The notes: generated from the letters alone by a model not told the origin. A stretch of DNA of 64,000 nucleotides from Candidatus Babeliales bacterium (GCA_020050795.1 JAGVKD010000005.1:22777-86776); one strand, 5' to 3'. Shown: positions 1 through 9,990, numbered from the stretch's first letter. Translations and numbers: made by a program.

Positions 1-412
1 ATCGGAACTTTCAAGCTCGGAGCATGAAGTGGTAGAAATGTTAAAGAAACGATTTAAAAATATTGATAAAGATGAAGAAGATTGGCAAGAAGTTATCGAT
101 CTTGCAAAACGAGAATTACGAAAAGAACAGGAAACGCTTTTTAAATTTTCTCAGCGAGGCCGCACCTCTTTCTTGCAAGCGCTCTTTGAATTATCAACGC
201 GTGTCGATAAAGATGCCCTTGGCTTTGAGGTTGAACGAATCACACTAACCGACACAGAGCTCATTCTCAAAGCACGCGTACGAGATCATGATGCACTCAA
301 AGTTCTTGAACGAGAATTGAAACAATCGCCAATGTTTTCTTATGTGCCTCCGCAGGAAGATCCTGACTTTACCATGCACATCGCGTTGGCTCGACCGGTA
401 GGGGATGTATGA
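1..412 (+). CDS. PilN/GspL-like inner-membrane assembly protein, C-terminal part (5' end outside window)
   Basis: The reading frame is open to the left edge (codons begin at base 2), so this is the last ~137 residues of a longer protein; the GTG at 29 and ATG at 38 are internal. The visible part is a charged helix followed by a small alpha/beta segment with 'VERITLTDTELILKARV' and 'LERELKQSPMF', the layout of the periplasmic domain of PilN/GspL-type proteins that help assemble type IV pili or type II secretion systems. It overlaps the next gene by 4 bases (ATGA) and is followed by a PilO/GspM-like protein and a secretin, the classic order. Family assignment rests mostly on this context. PilM/PilN-type upstream genes would lie outside the window. 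Confidence 0.65.
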   Translation, partial: SELSSSEHEVVEMLKKRFKNIDKDEEDWQEVIDLAKRELRKEQETLFKFSQRGRTSFLQALFELSTRVDKDALGFEVERITLTDTELILKARVRDHDALKVLERELKQSPMFSYVPPQEDPDFTMHIALARPVGDV

Positions 413-966
413 TTGAAATAATCAATAGAATCCAGTCCTTTATCGACCAACTGGAAGAAAAACAATTTTACTATTATGTGGGCGGCTTTTTGGGCATACT
501 AGTGCTCATGACTGGCGGACTTATGTATTATAATTATAGTCGCTCATCTACACTGACAAGCGAACTTGCAGAGCTCAATGATGAGCGGGAAAGTACTGTG
601 CGCATGTTATTGACCAAATCGCACAGAGTCCAAAAAGAGCAATCAGAAATTAATGCAATGCTCGCTGAAAGTTCTGATTTTAAAATTGGCGCCTACTTTA
701 CCGGCATGAGAAGCAAGCTCGGACTCACGCCATCACTAGAAGCAACTTCTCAAGCAGATCGTGATGACGATTATCGAGAAAGTTCTCTCAAGGCTCGATT
801 TGATGCGATCACTATGAAACAATTACTTGAACTTTTGCAAGAGCTCGAGCAGACAGAGCGCATTTATACAAAAGACTTAGAAATTAAAAAATCAAAAACG
901 CCACGTGCGATAGATGTTGAATTAACAATTGCCACGCTACAACCAAAAACAGTAGTGCCTGAATAA
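409..966 (+). CDS. PilO/GspM-like pilus or type II secretion assembly protein
   Basis: 185 residues: a short cytoplasmic N-terminus, one membrane helix at about 22-44 (YYYVGGFLGILVLMTGGLMY), a coiled coil at about 48-90, and a C-terminal periplasmic alpha/beta domain with 'MKQLLELLQELEQTERIY'. This is the architecture of PilO/GspM, which pairs with PilN/GspL in the inner membrane and links the cytoplasmic motor to the secretin. The start codon overlaps the preceding stop (ATGA), indicating translational coupling. The secretin starts 14 bases downstream, so the three form one operon. Sequence in this family is weakly conserved, so the exact subfamily (PilO or GspM) cannot be decided. Confidence 0.65.
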   Translation: MIEIINRIQSFIDQLEEKQFYYYVGGFLGILVLMTGGLMYYNYSRSSTLTSELAELNDERESTVRMLLTKSHRVQKEQSEINAMLAESSDFKIGAYFTGMRSKLGLTPSLEATSQADRDDDYRESSLKARFDAITMKQLLELLQELEQTERIYTKDLEIKKSKTPRAIDVELTIATLQPKTVVPE

Positions 967-980
967 ATGAGGCGTGTTAT

Positions 981-3518
981 ATGGTGAACAAACGACACTT
1001 TTTTTTCACTCTCTCGATTGTCTACTGCCTATCAACCTGCACAGGGTTAGTTGCGGCAATAGAATCTGCATCCACACGCACGCCCTTGAAAAAAAAATCC
1101 CGCGGCAAACGATTTAGCTTCGACTACCATGATGTTCCCTTGGTTAATGTTATCAATGAGCTAAGCAGCGAACTTGATTACAATATCGTCCTCCCGCAAG
1201 GAGCGAATGCTATCAAAGAAAAAGTCACTTTGCACCTTGATAAAGAATACACTCTCAAAGAAGCATGGAATATTCTTCTGACCATTCTTGATGAAGCGGA
1301 ATATACCGTTGTTCCTAAGAAAAATATTTTTACGATTGTTAAGAACTCTAACAATGTTGGACGCGAACCGTTGGCATTGTTCGTCAACACCAATTACGAT
1401 CAGCTACCGGCAACAGACGAACGAATTCGCTACCTCTACTATTTGGTGAACATGAAAGCCACTGGTCAGGCAGACGACGAGTTCATGGCTGTATTGAAAG
1501 ATTTGCTGCCTGCTGACGCGATCTATAAGGTTGATCCTGCCGCAAATGCATTAGTCATCGTTGCGCAATCGATTGATATCAAAGCTGCGATGAGAATAAT
1601 TGTTCAACTTGACCAACCAGGATTCCAAGAAAAGATGGAATTCATCAGACTAAAGTCTGCGGATGCTAAAATGGTTGCTGATCTTTTTAATCAAAATATT
1701 TTAAAATCAGCTCAACCGATGCAGCCTCGCCATTTGGATGCAAAAAATAAAAATGAAGCGACCTATTTTTCTCAATTTACGCGCATCATCGCCGATGATC
1801 GTTCAAATGCTCTGATTGTTCTTGGCCGAACCGATGCCGTTGAACGCATAAAAGATTTTATTTTCGAATATATCGATGTGGAACTCGAATCGGGCAACTC
1901 AATTTTACATGCCTATGAGTTGCAATATCTCAACGCAGAAGAATTTGCACCAGTACTCCAGCAGATCGTACAATCTACAGGCGGCTCCGTCGGCACCGGC
2001 CAAGCAAAAGGTGCACCTGAACTTCAAAAAGGCGGTACCGAAAGATTTTTCAATAATGTGATCGTCAAAACAGATACTATTCCGCTCGCTGAAGGCCAAC
2101 AAAATAGCACACGATACTATGGCGGCAATAAGCTGATTATTGCTGCAACCAATGACGACTGGAAGCGAATCAAAAAACTGATTGAGGAAATGGATATTCC
2201 CCAAAGACAGGTTTTTATTGAAATACTTGTTGCCGATCTCACGGTAGATGACACGCGCCAGCTTGGCAGCTTGCTTCGCAATCCAGCAAAAATCCCACTT
2301 CCAGGAGAGCTTGGTTTCCAATCAGCACAATTGGCGCCAGGCCAACTGCCTAATAGCTTCACCAATCCACAAACTATCAGTGTGATTGATAATGGAACTA
2401 ACTTCCCAACAGTATCGAGTGATCTGTTACGCGATTCGGTGGATGCTTCTGGTAACAAAACAGATGCGGGAACCCTCAGCGCCGCTGCATTGCTTGCCCC
2501 TGGTAGCACGGCGATTTCGTTGAGCGATAATAATGGGTCAACATGGAGCCTTCTGCAAGTATTGAAAGCTTTTGATAACACTAAAATTCTTTCCCATCCT
2601 CATATCATTGCCGTTCACAACCAAAAGGCAACGGTAGAAATTGGTGAAACGCGACTCGTTACTGGCGAAGCAACGGGTAACATTAACCCTATTGTCAAAA
2701 ACGATACCATTAAGGCCTTCTTGAAGGTGAACATCACGCCGAAAATTAGCTCAGCCGATACGATTAACGTGCAAGTGGAAATCGATATTGATGAATTTTT
2801 GGCGGGAGTCAATATCGATAACAACGCTCGTGCAACTCGTACGGTAATCACCAATGCAAATATTAAAAATAAAGGCGTACTTGCCCTCGGCGGATTAATT
2901 CGCGACAACAAACAAAAGAGTGTTAGTGAAACTCCATTCCTTGGCAGAATTCCTATTATCGGTTACTTCTTCAAAACACGCACCGGAACTCTGACTAAAA
3001 ACAATCTCACGGTGTTCATTTCGCCAACTATTATTGAGCCGCGCTATAGAGCCGGTGCTGGTGAATATACGCGCGACTATATAAGGTTAGCGACTGAGTA
3101 TGGTCGAGATGGCGAGATGTTTGATTCATTAAAAGATCCAATCACTCGTTGGTACTTCAAAACATCGTCCGATGCCCGAGAATCAGTGGAAGACTTCATC
3201 AAAAGAGATCTCACGCAACTGCAAGGTGGCTCAGGCCAAAGTGGTCAGGCTCCAATTTACCAAAAAGATGAAGATTCTACCGCCCCAACAAAAGATGCGA
3301 AACCTCGTGCAGAAGATTATGACGTGGAATCAAAGCCACAAATTACTGAACCTGTTGAAGAACAAGAATCACCTACTGGCCCGGCCGTTGCTCAAAATAG
3401 AAAAAGACCAGTCCAGAAATCTGAACCGGTCTTAGCAAAATCATTTGATCCAAACTTCGACAAAGAACGCTATGCGCGAGAACTCAGGCAGAAGGTACAG
3501 CAGGATACGACGGCCTAG
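981..3518 (+). CDS. GspD/PilQ-type outer-membrane secretin
   Basis: 845 residues with an N-terminal signal peptide (to about residue 27). Secretins form the outer-membrane gated channel for type II secretion or type IV pili. An N0-like domain is seen at about 45-115 (FSFDYHDVPLVNVINELS), followed by repeated N1-N3-type KH-like domains with the 'NALIVLGR' signature, an 'RQVFIEILVADLT' entry to the secretin domain, and the strongly conserved C-terminal core (GVLALGGLIRD ... VSETPFLGRIPIIGYFF ... NLTVFISPTII). Three N domains after N0 favour GspD over PilQ. The last ~150 residues are a charged, probably disordered tail. A ribosome binding site GAGG precedes the ATG. The stop codon overlaps the stop of the convergent gene on the other strand. 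Confident as a secretin; subfamily less so. Confidence 0.93.
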   Translation: MVNKRHFFFTLSIVYCLSTCTGLVAAIESASTRTPLKKKSRGKRFSFDYHDVPLVNVINELSSELDYNIVLPQGANAIKEKVTLHLDKEYTLKEAWNILLTILDEAEYTVVPKKNIFTIVKNSNNVGREPLALFVNTNYDQLPATDERIRYLYYLVNMKATGQADDEFMAVLKDLLPADAIYKVDPAANALVIVAQSIDIKAAMRIIVQLDQPGFQEKMEFIRLKSADAKMVADLFNQNILKSAQPMQPRHLDAKNKNEATYFSQFTRIIADDRSNALIVLGRTDAVERIKDFIFEYIDVELESGNSILHAYELQYLNAEEFAPVLQQIVQSTGGSVGTGQAKGAPELQKGGTERFFNNVIVKTDTIPLAEGQQNSTRYYGGNKLIIAATNDDWKRIKKLIEEMDIPQRQVFIEILVADLTVDDTRQLGSLLRNPAKIPLPGELGFQSAQLAPGQLPNSFTNPQTISVIDNGTNFPTVSSDLLRDSVDASGNKTDAGTLSAAALLAPGSTAISLSDNNGSTWSLLQVLKAFDNTKILSHPHIIAVHNQKATVEIGETRLVTGEATGNINPIVKNDTIKAFLKVNITPKISSADTINVQVEIDIDEFLAGVNIDNNARATRTVITNANIKNKGVLALGGLIRDNKQKSVSETPFLGRIPIIGYFFKTRTGTLTKNNLTVFISPTIIEPRYRAGAGEYTRDYIRLATEYGRDGEMFDSLKDPITRWYFKTSSDARESVEDFIKRDLTQLQGGSGQSGQAPIYQKDEDSTAPTKDAKPRAEDYDVESKPQITEPVEEQESPTGPAVAQNRKRPVQKSEPVLAKSFDPNFDKERYARELRQKVQQDTTA

Positions 3519-3775
3519 TCTGATTTGTCTTTAATGGTCACGCCCTTTTGCGAAAGCTCTGCGCCCTTACCTGATTTCAAAACATAACGGACCCCTGAAG
3601 TCGTGCAGGTCCCCGAGGTCATACATGCGCGTCCCTGCCAAGACTCTGGTAACATAGAAACAATCCATGTTGCTGCTTTGGAAAACCAGTCGGCTAGATC
3701 ATCCCACAAACTTGCCGATGCCTGATTGGCGTAAAGTAGAATAGCGAGTCCTAAAAATAGGTTCTTCTTATTCAT
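3515..3775 (-). CDS. small exported protein, unknown function
   Basis: 86 residues. A clear signal peptide (MNKKNLFLGLAILLYANQASA) is followed by a short mature part with a tryptophan-rich amphipathic segment (LWDDLADWFSKAATWIVSML), two cysteines in 'CMTSGTC' that could form a disulfide, and a basic tail. The ATG is preceded by GAGGGG at good spacing. Its signal peptide is nearly identical to that of the next gene upstream on the same strand, though the mature parts differ. Its stop overlaps that of the convergent secretin. No family was recognised. Confidence 0.7.
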   Translation of the reverse strand: MNKKNLFLGLAILLYANQASASLWDDLADWFSKAATWIVSMLPESWQGRACMTSGTCTTSGVRYVLKSGKGAELSQKGVTIKDKSD

Positions 3776-3800
3776 GTTGGTCCCCTCATTAGTGCTTCGC

Positions 3801-4244
3801 TCAATTGCGATGCAACACTCTCTCTATCCATATTTTTTTGACCGTATGGGCCATTCGTTCCATGGCTTCTTTTTCCTGCTGAGATATTTCCTTGTTTAAC
3901 ACATAAGCATTAAACATGTTGTAGGCATAAATTAGCTGCTGATCCGACCATCCCCAACGAGCGTTTGATTCGAGCTGAGGCTCGCGGGTTTTCCACTCAA
4001 GAATATAAGGCAAAACCATATGATTGATAAACAAGGCCCAAAATAGATAAATAGGAGACTGAGCAAACATCTCTTCTACCGCTCTTCGATATAATATCCC
4101 AAAACCAAGGTCTTCTTTCGCTGTTATCATAAACTTTTGTTCAACTACTTTTGGGTTTGAAAACGAGATTGAAAACCAACTGGCCGATGCCTGATTGGCA
4201 CAGAGTAGAACAGTAAGTCCTAAAAATAGATTCTTCTTATTCAT
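3801..4244 (-). CDS. exported protein, unknown function
   Basis: 147 residues from the ATG at 4244, chosen over an upstream ATG because AGGGGA stands just before it and the protein then begins with the same signal peptide as its neighbour (MNKKNLFLGL...NQASAS). The mature part includes a hydrophobic stretch (SPIYLFWALFINHMVLPYIL) that may be membrane-associated, and a helical C-terminus rich in Met, Glu and Lys. It lies 25 bases upstream of the 86-residue exported protein on the same strand, so the two are probably co-transcribed. The shared leader and unlike bodies suggest a leader-sharing gene family rather than simple duplication. Confidence 0.7.
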   Translation of the reverse strand: MNKKNLFLGLTVLLCANQASASWFSISFSNPKVVEQKFMITAKEDLGFGILYRRAVEEMFAQSPIYLFWALFINHMVLPYILEWKTREPQLESNARWGWSDQQLIYAYNMFNAYVLNKEISQQEKEAMERMAHTVKKIWIERVLHRN

Positions 4245-4365
4245 TATTGGTCCCCTAAAAACAAACACCCATTCATTCCTAACTGTAATAAATACGGGCG
4301 TGAAAGGGCAATAAAAAAGGTCCTTTTTTCAAGACGCTTCTCAAAGATTCCAGTCTCTTTGTTGC

Positions 4366-4767
4366 CTAAGCAATAAGATGCAGAATCACTGCGAGTAGCC
4401 CATTGACCACCATGCCCCAGGCAACATCCGTTACCACCACAGCCCATGGCCATTGTGCGAGCACTGCATAGTTACTCAAATCATAGACTCCATAGATCAC
4501 CAGTCCATACATCCCACCCATGCAAAATGCATAGACTATCGATCCATTCTCGGTTCGAGGAAGCACAAAAATAATTGAACCAAGGACTATGAGAGCCCAA
4601 GCCCCGAGTGATGCAAGCCAATCAGGAGAAATCGATCCGCCTGCCATGCGAGCCAGGTGGCCAAGATGAGTTGCATAGAATGAGCTCATGATTCCGCCCA
4701 ACCAGATCACGTCCATGGTGATGAGCGCCACCAATCCTATTGAAAATACTTTGAGGAATCTAAACAT
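4366..4767 (-). CDS. DUF2177 family membrane protein
   Basis: 133 residues with four predicted membrane helices. It matches the DUF2177 pattern from memory: 'MDVIWLGGI' in the first helix, 'GGMYGLVIYGVYDLSNYAVL' in the third, then 'WPWAVVVTDVAWG' leading into the fourth. The family is widespread in bacteria and has no established function. No strong Shine-Dalgarno is visible before the ATG. It lies just downstream of enolase on the same strand (15 bases), so it may be read with it. Confidence 0.82.
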   Translation of the reverse strand: MFRFLKVFSIGLVALITMDVIWLGGIMSSFYATHLGHLARMAGGSISPDWLASLGAWALIVLGSIIFVLPRTENGSIVYAFCMGGMYGLVIYGVYDLSNYAVLAQWPWAVVVTDVAWGMVVNGLLAVILHLIA

Positions 4768-4782
4768 ACAAAAGTCTTTCGT

Positions 4783-6036
4783 TTAAAATTCTACATTCAT
4801 CAAAAGCTGATCTTCTATCTGCAACAAGCGATTATACTTCGCCATACGTTCGCCTCGTGAGCAACCACCCGCTTTTATTTGCGGTGCACTCACGCCCGTT
4901 GCCAAATCAGCAATGAAGGAATCATTCGTTTCGCCAGAACGGTGAGAAACGACCACGGCGAGATTTTGCTCTTGGCATAATTTCACTGCCTGCAAAGTTT
5001 CGGTCACTGTACCAATTTGATTTGGTTTGATCAAAACCGCATTGGCAACTTCCTGCCGCAACCCTTCCCAGATGCGCACGGGATTAGTCACAAAAATATC
5101 ATCGCCAACTAGCTGCGTTTTTCCACCGAGTCGCTTTGTCATCTCTTGCCAGCCGATCCAATCATCTTCACCAAGACCATCTTCTATTGAATAAATTGGA
5201 TATTCGCTGATCAATTTCTCATACCAATCAATAAGCTCGGATGAATCGTAGCGCTTACCTTGGAGCATGTATAATTTTTTATCGGGAGTATAAAGCTGGC
5301 TTGCCGCAACATCAAGCGCAATCATCACGGTCCCTTCATAGCGATCTTGAACGCGCCGGATTGCTTCCATGAGAGTGTCGAGCGCCTCTTTCTCGTTTTC
5401 AAAATTGGGCGCAAAGCCACCTTCATCACCCACCGCGACTGAATCTCCTCGCTTGTGCAAAATTTCTTTCAGCGTTTGAAAAACAGTCACGCCAAGCTCA
5501 ACGGCAGATCGAATGCTCGGCATTCCAATCGGCATGATCATAAATTCTTGCACAGAGAGATTGTTGTTTGCGTGCGCGCCGCCATTAATCACATTGAACA
5601 TCGGACATGGGAGCGCCACTGTTTCATGTCCGCACAAGTAGCCGATGAGTTCGTACGGTTCTAATTCTTCAATCAAAGCCTGCGCTTTGCATACCGCAAT
5701 ACTAACCGGCAAAATAGCATTTGCGCCTAAATGGGATTTGTTTTCAGTATCATCCATCTGAATCATAATTGAATCAGCTTCAACCGTATCTGGCTCTTTG
5801 CCAATCAGAGACGGTGCAATAAAGTGCTCGATATGTGAAATGGCTTTTTGCACCCCCTTGCCCATATACCGGTCATCACCATCGCGAAGCTCTAAGGCTT
5901 CATACCTGCCAACTGATGCTCCTGATGGCGTTGCAGCAGTCACCATGCGACCATCCGAGAGAGTGAGCATCACTTCAACCGTTGGCCAACCGCGCGAATC
6001 TAAAATTTCTGAAGCCTCTATCTTCGCAATATTCAT
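4783..6036 (-). CDS. eno: enolase (2-phosphoglycerate dehydratase)
   Basis: 417 residues, slightly shorter than the usual ~430. Enolase converts 2-phosphoglycerate to phosphoenolpyruvate in glycolysis in the cytoplasm. All family landmarks are present: 'DSRGWPTVEV', 'GGAHANN', 'GDEGGFAPNF' with the catalytic Glu, metal ligands in 'ALDVAAS', 'IEDGLGEDDW' and 'VGDDIFVTN', the catalytic Lys in 'LIKPNQIGT', and 'SHRSGETND'. The start has AGGAA upstream; a second ATG four bases earlier is out of frame. It is one of the few central-metabolism genes in the window, so lower glycolysis appears to be kept. Confidence 0.97.
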   Translation of the reverse strand: MNIAKIEASEILDSRGWPTVEVMLTLSDGRMVTAATPSGASVGRYEALELRDGDDRYMGKGVQKAISHIEHFIAPSLIGKEPDTVEADSIMIQMDDTENKSHLGANAILPVSIAVCKAQALIEELEPYELIGYLCGHETVALPCPMFNVINGGAHANNNLSVQEFMIMPIGMPSIRSAVELGVTVFQTLKEILHKRGDSVAVGDEGGFAPNFENEKEALDTLMEAIRRVQDRYEGTVMIALDVAASQLYTPDKKLYMLQGKRYDSSELIDWYEKLISEYPIYSIEDGLGEDDWIGWQEMTKRLGGKTQLVGDDIFVTNPVRIWEGLRQEVANAVLIKPNQIGTVTETLQAVKLCQEQNLAVVVSHRSGETNDSFIADLATGVSAPQIKAGGCSRGERMAKYNRLLQIEDQLLMNVEF

Positions 6037-6103
6037 CCATTTCCTTTTTCACTTTTATATTTTTTAGTTATAGAAAACATACATTATAATAACGCACAAA
6101 AAA

Positions 6104-6136
6104 AGCCCGTCATTTTCTAGCAAAAAATGACGGGCT
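6104..6136 (-). terminator. intrinsic terminator after aspS; member of a palindrome family
   Basis: A 13-bp perfect stem (AGCCCGTCATTTT / AAAATGACGGGCT) is followed on the minus strand by a run of seven T. It sits 22 bases past the aspS stop. The stem sequence is related to palindromes at 47541, 60413 and 63869. Confidence 0.88.
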
Positions 6137-6157
6137 CTATAACAAAATCTTCTGATC

Positions 6158-7930
6158 TTATTCTTTTTCTAACGGCATCAAACGCAGTCCATACTCGCGC
6201 AACTTTTCAGTCTCAACCGGCGTTGGCGCCTGCATGAGCGGATCATATCCTCGTTGCGTTTTTGGAAATGCGATCACATCCCGAATTGATTGTGAGTTCG
6301 AGAGCAACATTGCAAAGCGATCAAGACCAAGAGCGACACCGCCGTGTGGCGGAAATCCAAACTCCAGTGCTTCAAGCAAGAACCCAAATTTTTGTTGCGT
6401 TTGCTCATTGGTCAGCCCGAGCATATCAAATACTTTTTGTTGCATTTCGCGGTTGTGGATACGAATTGAACCACCACCAAGTTCTGTGCCATTGAGTACC
6501 ACATCATAGGCGCGCGCTCTCATCTCACCAGGTTGCAACTTCTCCCAACCAGGTTGCGGCGCAGTGAATGGATGATGTGCTGCATTGTAACGCTTGGTTT
6601 CTTCATTGTATTCAAACAATGGAAAGTCGGTAACCCACAAAAAGTTAAATTTATTTTCTGGAATCAAATTAAATTCTTTACCCATTGCCAAGCGAATACG
6701 ACCAAGAACTTCCCACGCTTGTTTGTATTTACCCGCAACTAAAAAGAGTGCGCTGCCTGGGCCAAATGTTGGGAATATTGTTTTGATACGCGAGACAAAA
6801 TCTGCTGGCAAAAATTTGCTCACGGGAGATTCAAGCTGGCCATCTTTGCCATAGCGAATCCAAAGCAATCCTTTTGCACCAAATTTTTGTGCTTTTGGCA
6901 CCCAGCCATCAATTTCTGATCGAGTGAATTCATGGTTTTCAACATGCAATGCGCCAACCTTGCCACCTTTATCGACAATTGCGCGCACGAAACTCAATTC
7001 ACTGTCTGCAAACCAACTGGTCACATCTGAAATTTTGAGCTCAAAGCGTCTGTCTGGCTTATCGCACCCATACTGCATATATGCATCATCATAGTTCATG
7101 CGATCAAACGGAATCTTAATCTCAATATCAAGTACCTGTTTCATCACGTGCTTGAGCATGCCTTCAATAACATTTTGTATGTCTTGCTCGTTGATGAAAG
7201 ACATTTCCAAGTCGACCCGCGTAAATTCTGGTTGACGATCGGCACGCAAATCCTCATCACGAAAACAGCGTGCAATTTGGAAATACTTTTCCATACCACT
7301 TGCCATCAACAACTGCTTATAAAGCTGTGGTGATTGCGGCAGCGCATAGAATTGACCAAGATGCAAACGTGATGGAACCAAAAACTCACGTGCGCCCTCT
7401 GGCGTAATTTTAGTCAGTATGGGAGTTTCAATTTCATAAAATTCTTGTTTATGCAAAAATTCACGCATTGCAAAAGTGAGGTTGTTGCGCATCGTAAACT
7501 TTTCAAGCATCTCTGGGCGACGCAAATCAATGTAGCGGTACTTGAGACGAATCTCTTCATCTACTTGGTGTGCATCATCAAGATTGAATGGCAATGGTTT
7601 GGATGTATTTAAGATAGTCAGTTCATCCGCCTGCAACTCCCACTTGCCCGTAGACATATTTGCATTGACTGTCGCGGGGGTCCGGTCAACTACGGTGCCT
7701 GAGACCGCAATCACAAATTCTGAACGGAGGGTGTGAGCCAGTTTGGCAGCATCCCCAGATGAATCGAGATTGAAAACTACCTGCATAAGACCAGAGCGAT
7801 CTCGCAAGTCGATAAAAATAAGGCCGCCATGATCACGGCGACGATGTACCCAACCTGCTAAATGTATTTTCTTGTTTAATTGTGCGGCACTTACTTGGCC
7901 ACACCCTATGGTACGTTCAAATGCTTGCAT
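6158..7930 (-). CDS. aspS: aspartyl-tRNA synthetase (probably non-discriminating)
   Basis: 590 residues, the usual bacterial AspRS length, from the ATG at 7930; 32 upstream in-frame codons are ignored because AAGG precedes this ATG and the protein begins at the normal place. It charges tRNA-Asp with aspartate. Visible parts: N-terminal OB-fold ([20 protein letters not shown]), motif 2 ([16 protein letters not shown]), the bacterial GAD insertion in the middle, and motif 3 ([11 protein letters not shown]). The His in 'RRRDHGG' matches the residue linked, in studies of Pseudomonas AspRS, to acceptance of both tRNA-Asp and tRNA-Asn; with gatB at 37-38 kb this suggests indirect Asn-tRNA synthesis (inference). 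A terminator follows. Confidence 0.96.
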   Translation of the reverse strand: MQAFERTIGCGQVSAAQLNKKIHLAGWVHRRRDHGGLIFIDLRDRSGLMQVVFNLDSSGDAAKLAHTLRSEFVIAVSGTVVDRTPATVNANMSTGKWELQADELTILNTSKPLPFNLDDAHQVDEEIRLKYRYIDLRRPEMLEKFTMRNNLTFAMREFLHKQEFYEIETPILTKITPEGAREFLVPSRLHLGQFYALPQSPQLYKQLLMASGMEKYFQIARCFRDEDLRADRQPEFTRVDLEMSFINEQDIQNVIEGMLKHVMKQVLDIEIKIPFDRMNYDDAYMQYGCDKPDRRFELKISDVTSWFADSELSFVRAIVDKGGKVGALHVENHEFTRSEIDGWVPKAQKFGAKGLLWIRYGKDGQLESPVSKFLPADFVSRIKTIFPTFGPGSALFLVAGKYKQAWEVLGRIRLAMGKEFNLIPENKFNFLWVTDFPLFEYNEETKRYNAAHHPFTAPQPGWEKLQPGEMRARAYDVVLNGTELGGGSIRIHNREMQQKVFDMLGLTNEQTQQKFGFLLEALEFGFPPHGGVALGLDRFAMLLSNSQSIRDVIAFPKTQRGYDPLMQAPTPVETEKLREYGLRLMPLEKE

Positions 7931-8103
7931 GGAACAACCTTTATCCGGAGAAATAAACTTATGCGCAATAAGCCCAATAGTAGCATAAAAAGGGGGGATT
8001 GATAAGCAGAAGCCCCAATTTATCAAGGCTCACTCTCTTGACTCGTAACTACCCCGACAACTATATTCATGTTTAAGGGAATATATTAAAAAAAGAGGGG
8101 AAT

Positions 8104-8805
8104 ATGAAAATACAGTCACTCACCTTTAAAGGCCTCGGCCTGCTGCTCTGCCTCAGCGCACTAATCAATGCAGAAGAGTTTGAATTTCATAATAAAACCA
8201 AAACACCGGTAAGAGCTGCTCTCGGTAATGCCGCAAATCCTCCAAACGATCGCTCGCTTCTAGTTGTTGAACCTGATGGATTGGTGAAGGGAACCGTTAA
8301 CAGCGCTGAAAGGCCACAATTTTTAATTATAGATCGCGATGTTAAGTACCTCTATCAACTTAATGCTGCACCTGGCAAGGTAGTCAAACTCAAACTCACC
8401 ACTGGCTTGTTTGGAAACAAAATAGAACTCGCGCCACAACTTCTTTTGAATAACATCAAAAAAGATGAAATCGTATTAATTGGTAGTGGCACGGCTCCGC
8501 TCCCAAAACCAACATCCCAAAAATTAACACCTCAAATGCTTCTTGGAGTCCAACAAGATGCATCGAATGCCCAAATTCTTGGCCTCGATAAAAATCCAGG
8601 ATTAGCTCCTGCAAAAGCATATCGACAACTGACTCTAGAATGGCATCCTGATAAAATAGGCACCCCGCAGGAGTCGGCTGGTGCAAAAGCAGCTTTCGCA
8701 AAATACGGGATAAAAGATCCTGCCGAACAAAAAAAGATGGCAACTGATGTATTCACCGTCATTTCAAACGCCTACGAAAAATATAAAAAAGATATGAAGT
8801 TATAA
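8104..8805 (+). CDS. exported protein with C-terminal DnaJ-type J domain (paralogue 1)
   Basis: 233 residues. Signal peptide to about residue 23 (…LSALINA|EEFEF). The first ~125 mature residues form a beta-rich domain (EFHNKTKTPVRAALGNAANPP … APGKVVKLKLTT … NNIKKDEIVLIGSG) shared with the proteins at 11449 and 12442; it matches no family known to me. From about 143 to the end there is a J domain with 'MLLGVQQDAS', 'KAYRQLTLEWHPDKIG' (HPD at 181-183) and a final helix 'DVFTVISNAYEKY'. J domains stimulate Hsp70 ATPase. The loop before the AYRQL helix is longer than usual. Export of a J protein is unusual, because the usual partner DnaK is cytoplasmic; a host or periplasmic target is possible. 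Ribosome site GAGGGG. Confidence 0.88.
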   Translation: MKIQSLTFKGLGLLLCLSALINAEEFEFHNKTKTPVRAALGNAANPPNDRSLLVVEPDGLVKGTVNSAERPQFLIIDRDVKYLYQLNAAPGKVVKLKLTTGLFGNKIELAPQLLLNNIKKDEIVLIGSGTAPLPKPTSQKLTPQMLLGVQQDASNAQILGLDKNPGLAPAKAYRQLTLEWHPDKIGTPQESAGAKAAFAKYGIKDPAEQKKMATDVFTVISNAYEKYKKDMKL

Positions 8806-8812
8806 GAAAAGG

Positions 8813-8843
8813 AAAGAGGGACTGAATGTCAGCCCCTCTTTTT
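8813..8843 (+). terminator. intrinsic terminator after J-domain gene 1
   Basis: Stem AAAGAGGG / CCCTCTTT around a loop holding ACTGA-TCAG, followed by TTTTT on the plus strand, a few bases past the stop at 8805. A similar hairpin closes the paralogue at 12297. Confidence 0.75.
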
Positions 8844-8874
8844 CATTTCTAGAACTTAAATGCCGATAACCTGC

Positions 8875-9990
8875 TTAGAGGTCCTCATTAAGAGCTTCAA
8901 TCAAAGCATCAAATCTTAGGTATGGTAAGCCAACCAAATGCTCAACATTTCCAAGTGGATCAGTTTTTTGTTGAGGGAAGGCAATTCCCACTCCAAAGCA
9001 TCGAGGTGCAATAATGCCAGATGATCTATCATAATTTAGATACAGAGAATCATCACCATTAATCGAAGGCAATTCGTTACGTTCAAATCCTGTAGCACAA
9101 ATTACTTTTGTGCATTGTGATAAGCAGGTCTGTAATGCTTCCGGCGTGTTATAAACACGAGTAAGATTTGCAGGAGGATTCACTTCGAGCACTGTTTTTG
9201 CCCACGTTGCAACCTCACCTTTTAACCCTGCTTCTTGCCATGCAATACCACGGCGCATTGGCACTTGATATACAATCGGTTTTTTGTAGAGATTCACAAT
9301 CTGAGAAACAGAAAGTTCTGTCAGATGTTTGACAATCAACAATGCAGAATGTCCGCTGCCGATAACAACCACCTTATCTTCTGGCTTGACGTGTGATGCC
9401 AAGGAAGCTTTATCAAGAGCTTCATCAACAGGTATTTGTGGAATTCCATCAGCACGAACAATGCGCGGATGAGCTCCCGTTGCTAAAACAACATAGTCAG
9501 ATTTAACTGTCGCTGTGTTGGTTTGAATAGACCAGAAATCATTATGGAAAGTTAACCCGGTCATTTGATCTTTAAGGGCAACAACTTTTGTTCGGAAATA
9601 ATTAGTGATATCTAAAAACGGATCAACAATTGCCTTAAGCAGTGGTGCTTGATCGGGGTGAAGGGTGTAGAGCTGATCTATTGCAGGGCTTTTGACTTCA
9701 CCAAAAGCTTTGCATCCTTCGAGCAATGCTATGTATTGGCGCACGGTTCCATTGCCTGGCACCTCCTGATAGAGTTTGCCCATTCTGCCCACACTAAAGT
9801 CTGGATCAATCCATAGAATTTTATCGGGAGAAACACCATTATCAAGAATGATACCTACAGCAAGAATACCTGTTGGCCCTGCGCCGACAACAGTCCATGA
9901 TACGTGAGATGGAATTTCGCCGCACCTAGAAACACTATTTATGCACAAAACAAATGCGGCAAGACTCAATACTATATTAATTTTTTTCAT
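8875..9990 (-). CDS. exported FAD-dependent oxidoreductase
   Basis: 371 residues. Signal peptide to about residue 23, then a dinucleotide-binding fold beginning 'WTVVGAGPTGILAVG' (GxGxxG), a second Rossmann motif 'KVVVIGSGHSAL' near the middle for NAD(P)H, and 'YVVLATGAHP' and 'KVICATGFERNELP', typical ATG motifs of flavoprotein pyridine nucleotide oxidoreductases and flavin monooxygenases. The CxxxxC active-site disulfide of thioredoxin-reductase-like enzymes is absent. The substrate cannot be read from sequence. Export of such an enzyme is uncommon. It is divergent from the AhpD-like gene at 10110, sharing a 120-base intergenic region. GAGGA precedes the ATG at 10 bases. Confidence 0.82.
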   Translation of the reverse strand: MKKINIVLSLAAFVLCINSVSRCGEIPSHVSWTVVGAGPTGILAVGIILDNGVSPDKILWIDPDFSVGRMGKLYQEVPGNGTVRQYIALLEGCKAFGEVKSPAIDQLYTLHPDQAPLLKAIVDPFLDITNYFRTKVVALKDQMTGLTFHNDFWSIQTNTATVKSDYVVLATGAHPRIVRADGIPQIPVDEALDKASLASHVKPEDKVVVIGSGHSALLIVKHLTELSVSQIVNLYKKPIVYQVPMRRGIAWQEAGLKGEVATWAKTVLEVNPPANLTRVYNTPEALQTCLSQCTKVICATGFERNELPSINGDDSLYLNYDRSSGIIAPRCFGVGIAFPQQKTDPLGNVEHLVGLPYLRFDALIEALNEDL